Source: Callipepla californica brunnescens | Taxonomy: Eukaryota; Chordata; Aves; Galliformes; Odontophoridae | Assembly: GCA_023055505.1 (NCBI GenBank) | Contig: JALIRH010000043.1 | Span: 630,001 to 694,000 of the forward strand | Direction: 5' to 3' | Length of the DNA: 64,000 nucleotides | Part shown: piece by piece, positions 11,431-22,700 of the stretch | How the letters are laid out: every line of letters starts with the position of its first letter | Position numbering within the stretch: position 1 is the first letter of the stretch | Notes under the pieces: generated by a model | The model's database searches: none | Seen by the model: the letters and a program-made list of their open reading frames with translations, nothing else | Told to the model about the DNA's origin: nothing | Position numbers and translations under genes: made by a program

Positions 11431-14400
11431 GACTCCAATTGTCCAAAGGCACTTGCGGAACTGATGTGTTTCTTTTACTCTCAGCAGTCTTCACACATTC
11501 CCTGATCTTGCTGAGGTCTCCTTGACCCAAGGACAGAGTGATTCTGGTTGCACTCTGACACGTCCTACAAGTATGCTGGAGCCTGTTATAATTGGAAGCA
11601 GTATGGTAAAGTATCCATTGCTCTCGTTGTCCAAGACTTCAAGGACTATTCAGGGGAATATTCTGTACGTGGTGACTGTGTTTCCTTTTGTGACTAAAAG
11701 ATGAAGGAGGACATTCACTTGGGACAGGTATGTATACACCTGCACACAGTTCTAGCTTATTTATGTGGAGTTCCGGTGTTTAAAACAATCAAAGAAAGGA
11801 ACAACACAGCTGCTAACTGAGAACAGAAAGGACAAATATTCTGAGATACCTTAAAATTAAAGCTCTGTATACCTTTAAGGTTCTCAATCTGGAATGGGAC
11901 TACTATCAGGAAGACAACTGCCACAAAGAGAAGTCACAACTTCCATTTAGTGAAGCCCTTCATAGTGAGAGATAAGGAACCTTTCTTGAATTTCCATGGC
12001 TCAGCACTGGTACAAGTTCAGCCAGGCCTCCTTCATTCCAGCTAGCAAAGACAGAAGTAGGATTTTAACTGCTGCTGTAGGGGCACAGGGATCTACGCAG
12101 CTTCCAGGCTTCTGGGTAGCTCTCAGTTACCTGCTCACACTTCTTCCTGAAGGCTCTCCTCCAGCTGCAATGGGAACACTGCTGGGCATTTCCCAGCGGG
12201 TCAGTTAACTTGCTTCCATGGCACACGGAGTGAAGGAGCTCCCCACCTGGATGACTAAATGAGGACCTGCAAAGGGCTCCTGATTTTTTGATGGGTTTCA
12301 CTTATGCCTCAAATCTAATTCTGAAAATGTTAATTAGTGCTCCGTACCAGAACAGCTGAGAATTTAAGTTGCATTGGAATGTGAGATTTAATACCAACAA
12401 AAAAAGAGGGTCTGTGCAAGTCTTATTAAGAACAAAAAAACAAAAGCAATAAAATGCTTCACGTGGCTTAACCATTCTGCTCTCCCACGACATCATTTCA
12501 GCCTTGCACAAATTTTGCTCAGGACCTAGATAGAATAATGAACAAGAGAAGGCAGACGAGAGAGTGTACTTAAAGTGCTCTGAAAAATCCTGCCACGTCT
12601 GAAGAGTCCCATGCTGTGCAGAATGTTCCCAGCTCCAAATGCAGTCAGAGTACAAGAGGTGCGTGCCAGGGCTTGGGCTTCCACAGGGCAGACGTCATTG
12701 CCTTCAAAGAAGTTCTCATCTGATAACTCCTGATACTAACTCTAGTGAGATGCAGCTAAAATTAGCAACAGGTTTAATCCTGGGAGAGGCCCTGGTTGCC
12801 CAATGGAAAAAAGCAAAGTGTTTCATCTGCTGCTCTCAGCGTTTCTCGTTGATTGACAGGTTTCCCTTTTCTGCAGACAGACAGCCAAGCCTGCACCCAC
12901 AGCTCTCAGCACTGCAGATGAGCTCTACAGACAGGGAAAGCTCTACTGCTCTTAAAGCCTTTGTAGAAAAGAAATAATAATAAATATTTTTGCAGGAAAC
13001 ATACATTATTCTTCACAGTAAATGACGTGAGAGACCACAAGAGAAACCTTCCATGTAAAGAGCTTGTGTGAAAAAGGGCAAAGCCAACAGAGGGCTGAGC
13101 TAGAGGGACTGTGTTCCTGTTCTTTTGTAAGGAAAAGCTAATAAAAGGGTTTGGATTTCAACAGAAGCCAAAAGTGTGCTCCTCACTTGGTGGACACACA
13201 GCACTGCTCCCAGCTGAGCTGAATCCTGTCCTGGCATTGCCTGTGCAGGCAGAATCTGAGCGAGCTGTGGGGGACGGCGTCTCACGGGGCAGAAGGAGGT
13301 GAGAAAACAAGTTCCCATCAGACAGAGCCTGCACTGCCACTGTGACTCACAGCTGGTGCTCACTTCACCTCTGAGGTGAGGTTTCTGACAAGGATGAGAA
13401 ACTATCACTCACGGTGTTAAGATCAACATTTGGGAACAGCTTTGAGCCTGCCCTCTCTCTCACACATGCACAGCATTTGCATTTTTCACACATTCTCCAT
13501 GGAAGAAATACCACTGAGGGTTTCTAGCATGTGACATTTATCTGTTTCTTTTATGTTCTGAACGTAGGGAGGATTTTTAGAGCCTGCCACTGTAATCCCT
13601 TAGGAGGAATCAGTAGAGATAATGATTTCATCTTACCTTTAGGGTACAGGTAAGCTGTAGATGTGGAATGCAGGAAAACAGGTCCGATATGTTTAAAGGC
13701 TTAAACGTTTTTATAGCCTGAGGAAATCCAGAATGGCCCTGGAAAAGATTTGGTTGGTTGATTTTGTTCGGTTTTGATTTGCAAATTGCAGAAACTCCCT
13801 GCTCACCAGAAAGCAACACGCTGCATTCCTGCAGCTGTTCCGCCTCCCATTAGCCCAGTTCCCAATTCTCCTCTTCAATGCTGGCAACCTCGACCTTCCA
13901 GAAATGACTGCTAGCTGGGGACTTCTGGTCCAGCTGTAACCATGAGCTTGTATCAGTGCATCTGCTGGTGATGAGGGCTGCTGCCATCAGCACTGATGTC
14001 AGGTATACGCAGTGTGAGGTCACTGCAGAGTGCTGCTGAGACACATCCCAGGGCTCAGGCGCTGTTTTGATGCCGACAGAACAAAAGGGATATTACGTAT
14101 TCCTCCATCGATACCTTCCACTCTTGGTTTGCTTGGGTGCCACTCATTGCCCCCATCCTCCAGACTGCGTCTGCTGTCACCTCTCCAGCATGGTGTATTT
14201 TAAGCAACCTTAACGGAGCTGGCATTTTCCTCCATTGCATCGCTGCTTTTGATCACAGAGGCTTGAAGAATAGCCTGAAAACACACGACTTCAGAGTCCT
14301 GATGCTGTCTTAGATTAGATGGAGACCAGTGTAGGCTAAGCCCTCATGCAGGCTCCCTGTAACGTTAGTTTCTTGCGATAAGAGGCTTCATCTCCCTGCC

Positions 14401-15087
14401 CGTTTGATTTATGATAGATTAGGATGTCAGTTAATCTCTTCTTGATTAATCTTCAGTCATCCAGCCAAGTACTGTGTGTAAAAGGAGCCCATTACATACA
14501 TACACACTGCTAATTTTTCTTTAATTATTACTCTGTATGCCAGAAGGATACATGGGGATAGACAGCAGCCTCTTCAATCAGACTTCAAGAGAAGCAGATG
14601 AACTCAGCCCCTGGGGAGGTCTTCTTTCTTCTCTCTGATTTCTATCCCATTTGCTGTTTTGCTGTTTTTCATCAATTATTAAATTTGGCTTTCTATCTTT
14701 TCCCATGTGCATGTCTTCTGCAGTTGGTACCCCACTCCAGATGTAATCACGTGGCAGAAAGCGTTTATTGCGCACAATTTAAGCCAAAGCCTTTGACTCA
14801 ACTCCTTCCCACACCATTTGGCAAGGGCAAATTGTAAAAGGACACACACAGAGATCTGCTCTGGGGGAAGATGGTTCCTCCTCCTGGCAGCCTGCAGCCT
14901 GGTCTGCGTCTTCGTCAGCTCAGATTTTTCAGGTAAATAAGCCAAAGCATCCTAATCATTTTGTGCAGGAGTCTGCAAGCTGTGACACTGCGGTGACACT
15001 GCTCTCAGGATCTAAGCTTGTAGCTTCATTTGGAAGTGGAGTAAGTGGAGGTGCTGCACTTTATCTACAGCTTCATTCTGTCGCAGA

Positions 15088-15165
15088 GATACAATCACAG
15101 AATCACAGCTGTAGAGTTTGGAATTCACGTGGGCCTGAATGCAAAGCAACACCAGCACTTCCCAT
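15088..15165 (-). mobile_element. Probable degraded CR1 LINE 3' end
   Basis: The stretch with AATCACAGAATCACAG followed by AGTTTGGAA resembles the antisense form of the CR1 3' end (repeated ATCATAGAATC then GGTTGGAAGGGACC). It has decayed and only the last tens of bases are recognisable. Confidence 0.4.
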
Positions 15166-16851
15166 AACAACTACACAAATGCTGAGATCTAACGCGTTAT
15201 CCCATGGGTGAGAGCTCTCTTCCTGTTGGCCAGCAGGGCACACATCATCCCAACACAAGGGCCCCCTCTCCTCACCCAACACTGGCACAGACTCCATCAG
15301 TGATCGCTTTTCACTTAGCACAGCCCCAAGGAAACCTGCAGATACAGCCATTCCCCGTCCTAATTTTAGCACTCCCTCCTGCACCGCTCCACCACATGAT
15401 CAGCTTGTGCCAGGAGTGTTTACATAACTTCAGGGAGAGAATATTCCAATTCTGAAGGAATTGTAATCTCACACGATAACACGTGCACATACGTGCTTAC
15501 CTTTCCTTCTCATGTCTTCAGTTATTTTAAATTCACCTCGTTTGTTGATTTAATTCATTGAGGACATCGCTTAAAAGGTCACAAAGATTCTTCTAGAAAG
15601 TGATCACCTCTTGTAAAACGCACTGCCAGGGAAGGGCCATACAAATTTCCCCGAGATGACTCTATGAAAAGAGTCCCTGTGGGCACAACTGCTCTTACTG
15701 TGGCTGCCTGATGCCACTGAGCTGCAGCACCCTAAGATGCCCCGAACAGCTCCCAGCTCTTAGGACAGGATGCTGAACTCGCTGCAGTGAGGTGAAGCAG
15801 CACATCACTTCTGGATCAATGCTGCCCTGCTGTATTTTCTAACTGTGTGATTCAAAATGTTCCAGATCTGGAGCTTTTGTATTATGGAATGAAAACAAGT
15901 GTGACAAGTCAATAGGAAAATCCATTTGCAGTGGGGTACCCACACTCAAATATTCACGTGGGCACAAGTCTGCAAATCGTCTGGAAACCAGTCTCACACA
16001 GCTTAGCCAGAATGCCATCTACCTAGAGCTCGACACAGGTAAGATGTTCAGCAACACAAGCTGCATCTTTACTGTAAAGATCTTAAAAGACAGATGAACC
16101 CCAGCCAGGTGTGAGTGTGTGAGCCAGCTGTGAACCCATTATCCCTTCGGAGCTGACAGTAACAGAGGTTGTGTGTATTAACAGCAGACTTAAGAGGAAG
16201 ATAAGAGATACTCATGAGGCAAGAAAGAGAATACCATTTCTTGCTCCAAATTTGCTTCCTGCCCAATACCTCAGTACTGCGGGGGTTTTCTCAGCAGCTA
16301 AGGAGCGAATACAAATTCCCCAGGCAAAGAACCAGAACCATGGCAACCAGTAGGAACAGAGGCAGTGTGCCACACTGCAAGCTGATACTGCTCCGTGCTT
16401 TTACCCCACCAAAAGCAGAGAATTTTAAATCCTTCTGTCCACTCCTCCTGGCCTCAGGAAGCAGCAAAACACCTCAGCATCCTTGGAGCACTTTGGTGAC
16501 AGCCCCAAATGGAAACCCACACGCAGATCTTCTGCAAACACACCTGCAGAAGGGCCAGGTCGCTTCCTTTACTGTTTTGGTTTCAGAAAGAGAGGAGGAA
16601 AGCTTTGGTGAACAAAAAGAATAGATACAGAGAATATGCCATCCCAGAGAGCATAATCAAAACCACAAGTAAACAAACAAGCAATTAAGTATTTGTACAA
16701 GCTGTATCTGATTTCCCCTGAGCCACTCCACCTGAGGCCAGCAGAGACCACAGTTAGAGTGCCTTGAGCTCCCCAACCCGAGCTCCTGCAGCTCACAGCT
16801 CCATCAGCAGCACTGTACTGTGTGTGCAGGTGGCTCTAGGCTGTGTCCTCA

Positions 16852-16925
16852 CAGAACCACAGAACATCTGAAGTTGGAAGGGACCTACAAGGATCCTCAG
16901 AGCAGTTCTCAGTGTGTACAAACCT
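16852..16925 (-). mobile_element. CR1 LINE 3'-end fragment
   Basis: CACAGAACATCTGAAG followed by TTGGAAGGGACCTACAAGG is the reverse complement of the characteristic avian CR1 3' terminus. The element is 5'-truncated, as most CR1 copies are. Confidence 0.75.
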
Positions 16926-18107
16926 CAGAAGTGCCAGCCACAAAGGTTCAAACTGTCCTCTCTCCTTCACACACAGCAGAAGGATACTTAATGCTCAAGG
17001 ATTACTCTGTGGCTTTGAGCTATAAGCACGTTCTGGCTGTTCCCACACTGCAGATACTGGATGCTGACCCTTTGCAGGATCTCCTCCTTCCCCAGGCTCA
17101 GCTTCGCTCCCTTAGTTTTCCTCCATTCCAAAGCCAATCCTTCTCTGCTTGTTACAGACTGTCTCAGTTACCACTATGGGCACCAGACACTGCCTTGGCT
17201 CACTGCAGAGGATTTTGAGGCCCCAACTCTGCAGCTGTCAGGAGACCGCACCCAGCTCCTGACACAGTGGTACAAGACTCAGCCTGCTGCTGTGTGCTGC
17301 AGCCACCTGATGGGCAGCCCTGGCAGCAGCCACCAGGACACCTCACCTCAGCACTGCACACGGCAGCCAAGAAAGCAGAGAGATGTGGGCTGCTCAGCCC
17401 AGAGCAGAGGCACTGCTACCACAAATCAGGTGCATCCTGGCAAGCTGTATTGTTGTCCTAACCAGAGCTGAAGGGCAAGTTTAATATACACAGAAGTATT
17501 GGCCAGGCTGCTTTTCTCCAAGCCTTCCTATCCAGAGGTAATTGGGAAGCTGTGCCAGCAGTGCCTCAGCTGGTTCAGCGTGTCCCTACCCTGTTCTTGT
17601 TGTTTGGATTTCTCCAGCCACCTGGGAGCCCCTCCATGCAAAGCTCACTGGATTCCTCAAAGGCAGGATTAGCCCTGGGGATGGCTATGGCCCAAGGAAA
17701 CACCTTATCATCCATCTGTTATGAACAAGATTCAAGGAATATTATAAATAAAAATAGAGCAAGGAGGAGGGAATATGTATTTCTCCAGAAATATCATTTT
17801 GTCCGTGAGCTTACACAAAGGCAGAATAAAGGCTATTTGCCTTTGTGCTCGGTCACGCACCAGTCCCACTTGCAATTGCTTCAATAAATGGGAATAGAGA
17901 AAGTGGGTCATCTCGTCGCCAGGACAACAAAAGCACACACTGACCTAGATATGTCTGCGGGAACCTAATCTTGCTCTTGGCACAGACTAAGGGGTTCAGG
18001 CAGTATAGGGCGTTTCCAGTTGGGGGAGCACAGCACATTAACAACCTCGAATTGTTTCTTTTTTGTCTGCGGTATCAGGAACAGACTTCCCTCTTTGTGT
18101 CTCACAG

Positions 18108-18233
18108 CAGGCGTCACAGTGATGGCACTCAGTTCTGATTACCAGCGGCTGGTGGCAGGTTCCCAGGATGGCTCAATGCTTGTCTGGAACATGGAGGTTA
18201 TTGAGATGCTGCACACCCTCCCTGGGCACTCTG
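18108..18233 (+). pseudogene. Relic WD40-repeat exon (candidate NWD1 remnant)
   Basis: Behind an acceptor-like CTCACAG a 126-base open stretch reads GVTVMALSSDYQRLVAGSQD, then GSMLVWN and LHTLPGHS. This is one full WD40 blade with the usual D-G-x-x-x-V-W core and a terminal G-H. In phase 1-1 it is exactly 42 codons. Where the donor should be (GTGAGC after CTCTG) the sequence is CTGAGC, so the invariant G is C. No other WD40 or NACHT exons precede it. It lies between TMEM38A and SIN3B, the place of NWD1, so I read it as a leftover of that gene. The family is seen directly; the identity as NWD1 is inferred from position. Confidence 0.68.
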
Positions 18234-18389
18234 CTGAGCATTCTTCATTTCTCACGGTCAGAGAGCTTCTCTCATGTCTGAAAAGAGCTTCGACAGCTCG
18301 GCCATCACCTCCTAGCCACCAGCAATCTGCCAATTGCTGAAAGCACCAAGAATCCCCCAGTCTGCTAATCCTGCTCTCTTAATGTACAG

Positions 18390-18490
18390 CCGAGGTGAGG
18401 TGTGTGAAAGCATTTGGAGAAGGAACCCGAGCTGTCTCGGCTGCCATGGATCTGCACACCTGGAATTTGACTTCTGGCAAAGTCTGTCAT
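18390..18490 (+). pseudogene. Second relic WD40-like exon
   Basis: After a TGTACAG acceptor-like site, a phase-1 reading (completing Ala) gives EVRCVKAFGEGTRAVSAAMD and then LHTWNLTSGKVC, the shape of the next WD40 strand set (V-S-A-A-M-D ... W-N-L-x-S-G). The D-to-W spacing is two codons shorter than the normal D-x-x-L-x-x-W, as expected from a 6-base deletion. Joined in phase 1 to the relic at 18108-18233 it continues as GHS-A-EVRC. The frame stays open to a TGA at 18596-18598, but beyond about 18490 it no longer looks like a repeat. Confidence 0.58.
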
Positions 18491-18849
18491 CCCAGACACA
18501 CATACCGAAGAGCAGCCCCCCAACACCCCCACGCGGATGAGAGGCACATGGCTGCACGCTCTTCCTCACACACAAAGCTACAGCCGTTCTTTAAGTGAGC
18601 TGAAAGAACGAGTGCTTTAGGGGCTATACAGCCACCATAGCGGAGGCCGTGCACGCAAAGGGCAGCGTTAGGCCCGGGAGGTTTATTTCCCCCTGGCTTT
18701 GCTTCAGGATGGTTCCCAGCACGAGGCGGGGTCACATCACCCACGAGAGGTTCCTCTGTGGAGCCCGATTCGCACCAGCAAACCGTACACACGGTGCTGT
18801 GTAACGTAAAGCAGCACAAAGAGCCGCTGCTCTTCCCACAAGTCGGGCG

Positions 18850-19720
18850 TTACACCGCACGCCCGGCCGGGGCCGCCTCCGCGCCGCCCAACGCCGTCAC
18901 GAACCACAGCAACGAGAGCGAGGGAAGCAAATAACGCCAACCAAACACAACCGCCAAATAAAAGCGGACCGCAGCGGGCGCTGCACCGCGGCCCCACGGC
19001 AGCGGAGGGGCGGCGAGGATCCCCACCCGTCGCGGAGCGGCCCGGTCCCGCCCCGCCCCGCGCTCACCGCCGCTCCGCGCCGCGCCGCTCCGCCGGGGCC
19101 GCCCTCAGGGCCGGAAGCGGCGCGCGGGGTTCCGCTCCGCGCCGGGCCGCGGCGCCGTGCGCGCTGACGCAGACGCTCCGCACGCGCTGACGGGGGGCGC
19201 GCGGCGGCGCCGAGGCCCAACATGGCGGCGGGGGGCGGCGGCCGGGGGGGCAGCGCCCCGCGCTGGGGCGGCGGCGGCGGCGGCGGCGGCGGCGGCCGGG
19301 CCGCGGCGCAGGAGAAGCTGCCGGTGCACGTGAGTGCGGAGCGCGGCCCGCGGGGCTTCGTCCCCGTCCCCTCATCCCCCGCGGAGGGGCGGCGGGGAGC
19401 CCGGCCCTGCCCGCCCCGCCCCGGTCCGGCGCCGAACCCGCCCCCGGGGGGGGGTTTGCGGGGCGCCCCTGTGCCCTCCGCTCCCCGGGGTTCCCCCCAC
19501 CCTCCTCCCCCACCCTCGGGCCCTTTCCCCGCCCCCGTTACCGCGGCCCCTCCGGACCTCCGTCCCGCCCTGAGCCCCCCCTCCCTCCTCCCCCGGTCCC
19601 GCAGTGCCGGTGCCCTCAGCCCCCGCTCCGGTACCGTTCCCCCGGGATTTGCGCCGTGGGGGTGTCCGTGCTGCGGGCCTCTGCCGCGCCCCCGGGCCTG
19701 GGCCTCACCGCCATCCCACC
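18850..19720. promoter_or_regulatory. SIN3B: CpG island / SIN3B promoter
   Basis: CpG-dense block spanning SIN3B exon 1 and the start of intron 1. The ATG context is CCCAACATGGCGG. TGACG half-sites (CRE-like) occur at about 19164 and 19188. No TATA box can be assigned. Confidence 0.8.
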
Positions 19721-22700
19721 CGCAGGTGGAGGATGCGCTCTCCTACCTGGACCAGGTGAAGATCCGCTTCGGCAGCGACCCCGCCACCTACAACGGCTTC
19801 CTGGAGATCATGAAGGAGTTCAAAAGCCAGAGGTAAAGCCCGGTCCCCGCGCCTCGGGCCGCCCCGTGCTGCTCTGGGCCTTCCCGGGGCTGTCTCTTCC
19901 TTGGGGGCTTCCCCAGCCTTCCCCCCGTGGTTCTGTTGTCTCTGCTGGCCCAGTTATGCACTGGAGATGAGGGAGGAGGTGTCCGTGCCGCTGCTGCCAT
20001 TCACTTCGTTGTTTTCCAGAGCAGAAATCCACAGGAAAAGAACAATCTGTCTTTACGTCCCACTCTGAAATGGAGATCTGGAAAAGCATATGAAGATCTT
20101 AAATGTATTGCTGAGAACTCTCAGCCCTTGTGATGGTGCCCGTTTTGGGTAACCATCACGTTCTAATCTCTGGAGAGCAATCCCAGTGGGGGGCTGCAGT
20201 GAGCAGTGGTCCTTCCTTCTGCCTGGGCTCATTCCTAGGTCTGAAGTTCCCAGACTTTCTTGTTGAGAATGGCATCTTTGAGAAGGCAGATGCCTACCTA
20301 CCTCTGCAGTTTTCTGCACTTAAGTTGTATTTCTGATGTAGGTACGAGTAACAAATTCTTCTCGATTTTAGCATTGACACACCTGGAGTCATCCGACGTG
20401 TTTCACAGCTGTTCCATGAACACCCTGACCTCATTGTAGGATTCAATGCTTTCCTCCCTCTGGGATACAGAATAGAAATTCCAAAGAATGGGAAGTTAAG
20501 TATACAGTCACCGCTGAATAGTCAGGTAGGTTATAAAGCTCATAGCACTCCAAGTACTATAGTTGGATAGGTATTGGTTTCTCCATTTTTGTTGTTACTG
20601 TGTGGCTGTGGAGGCTGAAATAGAGCTACTACTGAATTCTGCTGACAAACTTGTGGTTTAATGCTAATTCGTAGCAGTACTTATCTTTTAGATCTCTCTA
20701 TTGCTTGGGAATTTGGCTTCTTGGAGCTTTACATTTTGTTTCCTAAAACTGACAGTTCCTCCGAAATAGAACAGTGCTGACAGAAACTGCAGCACACGTT
20801 TCTTGGTACAACCTCTCGAGCTTGGATTGTGCAGGGACAGTCAAAAGCAGCAGTGAGTCAGATTGTTGATCAAGCCAGATTTGGCTTTTGGGTTTAATTT
20901 TATTTTTAATTCATGGTATTAAGAGCATTGGTAAGGAAATGTATTAGCTAATTAAACTTTTTTTTTTTTCCTTATCCCTTTTGTGGTGACTTTTTTTTAG
21001 CTAAACAGATTGAAAATACCGATGCTAGGTTTGTAGTTGAACTTGCACCTGTGTTTCAGTTCTGTCTTGTCTGTCTCGTGCCACTAGGTGCCCTCAGAGC
21101 CTGTTCCCAGTGCTCTCCCTGGCAGTGGGCTGCTGCTGCATTACTCACAGGAGAATTCACACAACCACGGTGACTGTACCGAGGAGTTTAGGCATCAGCT
21201 TCCGTACAAAGAAGATAAATCCCAAATTCCTTTGGAGTCTGATTCTGTAGAGTTCAATAACGCCATTAGTTACGTGAATAAGATCAAAACACGCTTCCTT
21301 GACCACCCGGAAATTTACAGATCCTTTTTGGAAATTCTGCATACTTACCAGGTAAAAGGCCTTCAATGAAACATAGATTGTGGGTTTGCGGTGTGGCTGC
21401 TCGAGAAACACTGTTGAACAGTTCCCAAGCCTCTGCCCAACAGCTGCCTCATAGGTATTTATATGAAATGACACAAGTGAAAACTGTAGGACCTCCTGAG
21501 CTCAGAGATGCAATGTCCTCTGTGATGGGATGCACTGCAAGAGCCTTGGACTGTCTGATGCTTATATGAAGTTTGTATTGTATATTTTTTTGGCTGCTGT
21601 GAGTCATGTGTTTGTGTCTGTTTAACATCTGTGCATATCTTTTCAGAAGGAACAGCTTAACACTAAAGGTCGACCCTTTCGAGGCATGTCAGAGGAGGAA
21701 GTGTTTACTGAAGTAGCGAATCTGTTCAGAGGACAGGAGGATCTGCTGTCTGAGTTTGGACAGTTTCTTCCAGAGGCTAAAAGGTCTTTGGTACGTGTAT
21801 TCTTAGAGCAGGGCAGAATATTTAATGCTGCCTGTTTATATGTGGAATGCGTTACAGAAAAACGTACAGTAGGTGAAATTTGCTTCTCTTCACTGCTTGG
21901 AATTTCACAAAACAGCTCACTTTAATGCATGCTCTCTGTTCAGATAAACAGCATTTGTTATTTGTACAGACTGAGGAGAGAGCATTGAAACGGTTATTTA
22001 TTTTCTTCAGTTCACAGGAAATGGACCATGTGAAGTGAATAGTGTCCAGAAAACTGAGCATGAAAAGAATCTTGAACACAGCAAAAAGCGATCCAGGCCG
22101 CTGCTCCTGCGACCTGTGTCTGGCCCAGCAAAGGTATCTTTCTGCAAATGACCTCATGTTACTCATTTTGTTTGTGTAATTCCTTGGGTGAAGTTGTAAT
22201 GAGCGGTGACGTTGAAGTTAGATGCAAGGAAAAAAAAATCAAAACTGTTTTATGAATAATAATCTACAAGGAAAGCAGCTTTTAAAATTCTGAAGTGTAC
22301 GTAGTAGCAAGTTGAATAGTGAGTGTCAGGCCCTTAGGTGTGGAGTACTGGTCCCCAAAAGGGTGAATTTATCACTGCTGCAGAGGAACCTTTCTCTGGA
22401 ATTCTTCCTGAAGTGATCCTTCCTGAGTGTGTTTTCTCCTCCTTAGCCAGGAGTCGTTTGATAGAGATTGCTGGGAGGACGTGACATAGCCATGCTGGAT
22501 TGCTGTTTGGGAAACACCAATTATCAGGCTTTGCAGAGAGCTCTTCTGTGTCAGCAGAGTGGAGTTTGGTAGCATTTGGATGACCACATATTAAGTATAA
22601 CTCATTGTTCTTTTAACAGAAGAAAATGAAACTGAGAGGTACCAAAGATCTGTCAGTAGCAACAGTGGGAAAGTACGGAACGCTGCAGGAGTTTTCATTC

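Larger units (their letters stand above)
11430..18100. other. Intergenic DNA in the NWD1 slot
   Basis: In the gene order I recall for mammals, NWD1 (NACHT plus WD40 repeats) sits between TMEM38A and SIN3B. Here there is no NACHT P-loop, no ORF longer than about 140 codons and no series of splice-flanked exons. What can be seen is ordinary AT-moderate DNA and CR1-like relics near 15.1 and 16.9 kb. Confidence 0.6.

Noticed and set aside
16214..17471. Several 130-codon ORFs in the TMEM38A-SIN3B gap, considered as further NWD1 exons
   Set aside because: None shows WD40 or NACHT motifs and one overlaps a CR1 fragment.
18897..19513. Minus-strand ORFs across the SIN3B promoter as a divergent gene
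   Set aside because: Pro/Arg/Ala-rich frames of a CpG island; no donor-acceptor pair or conserved peptide found.
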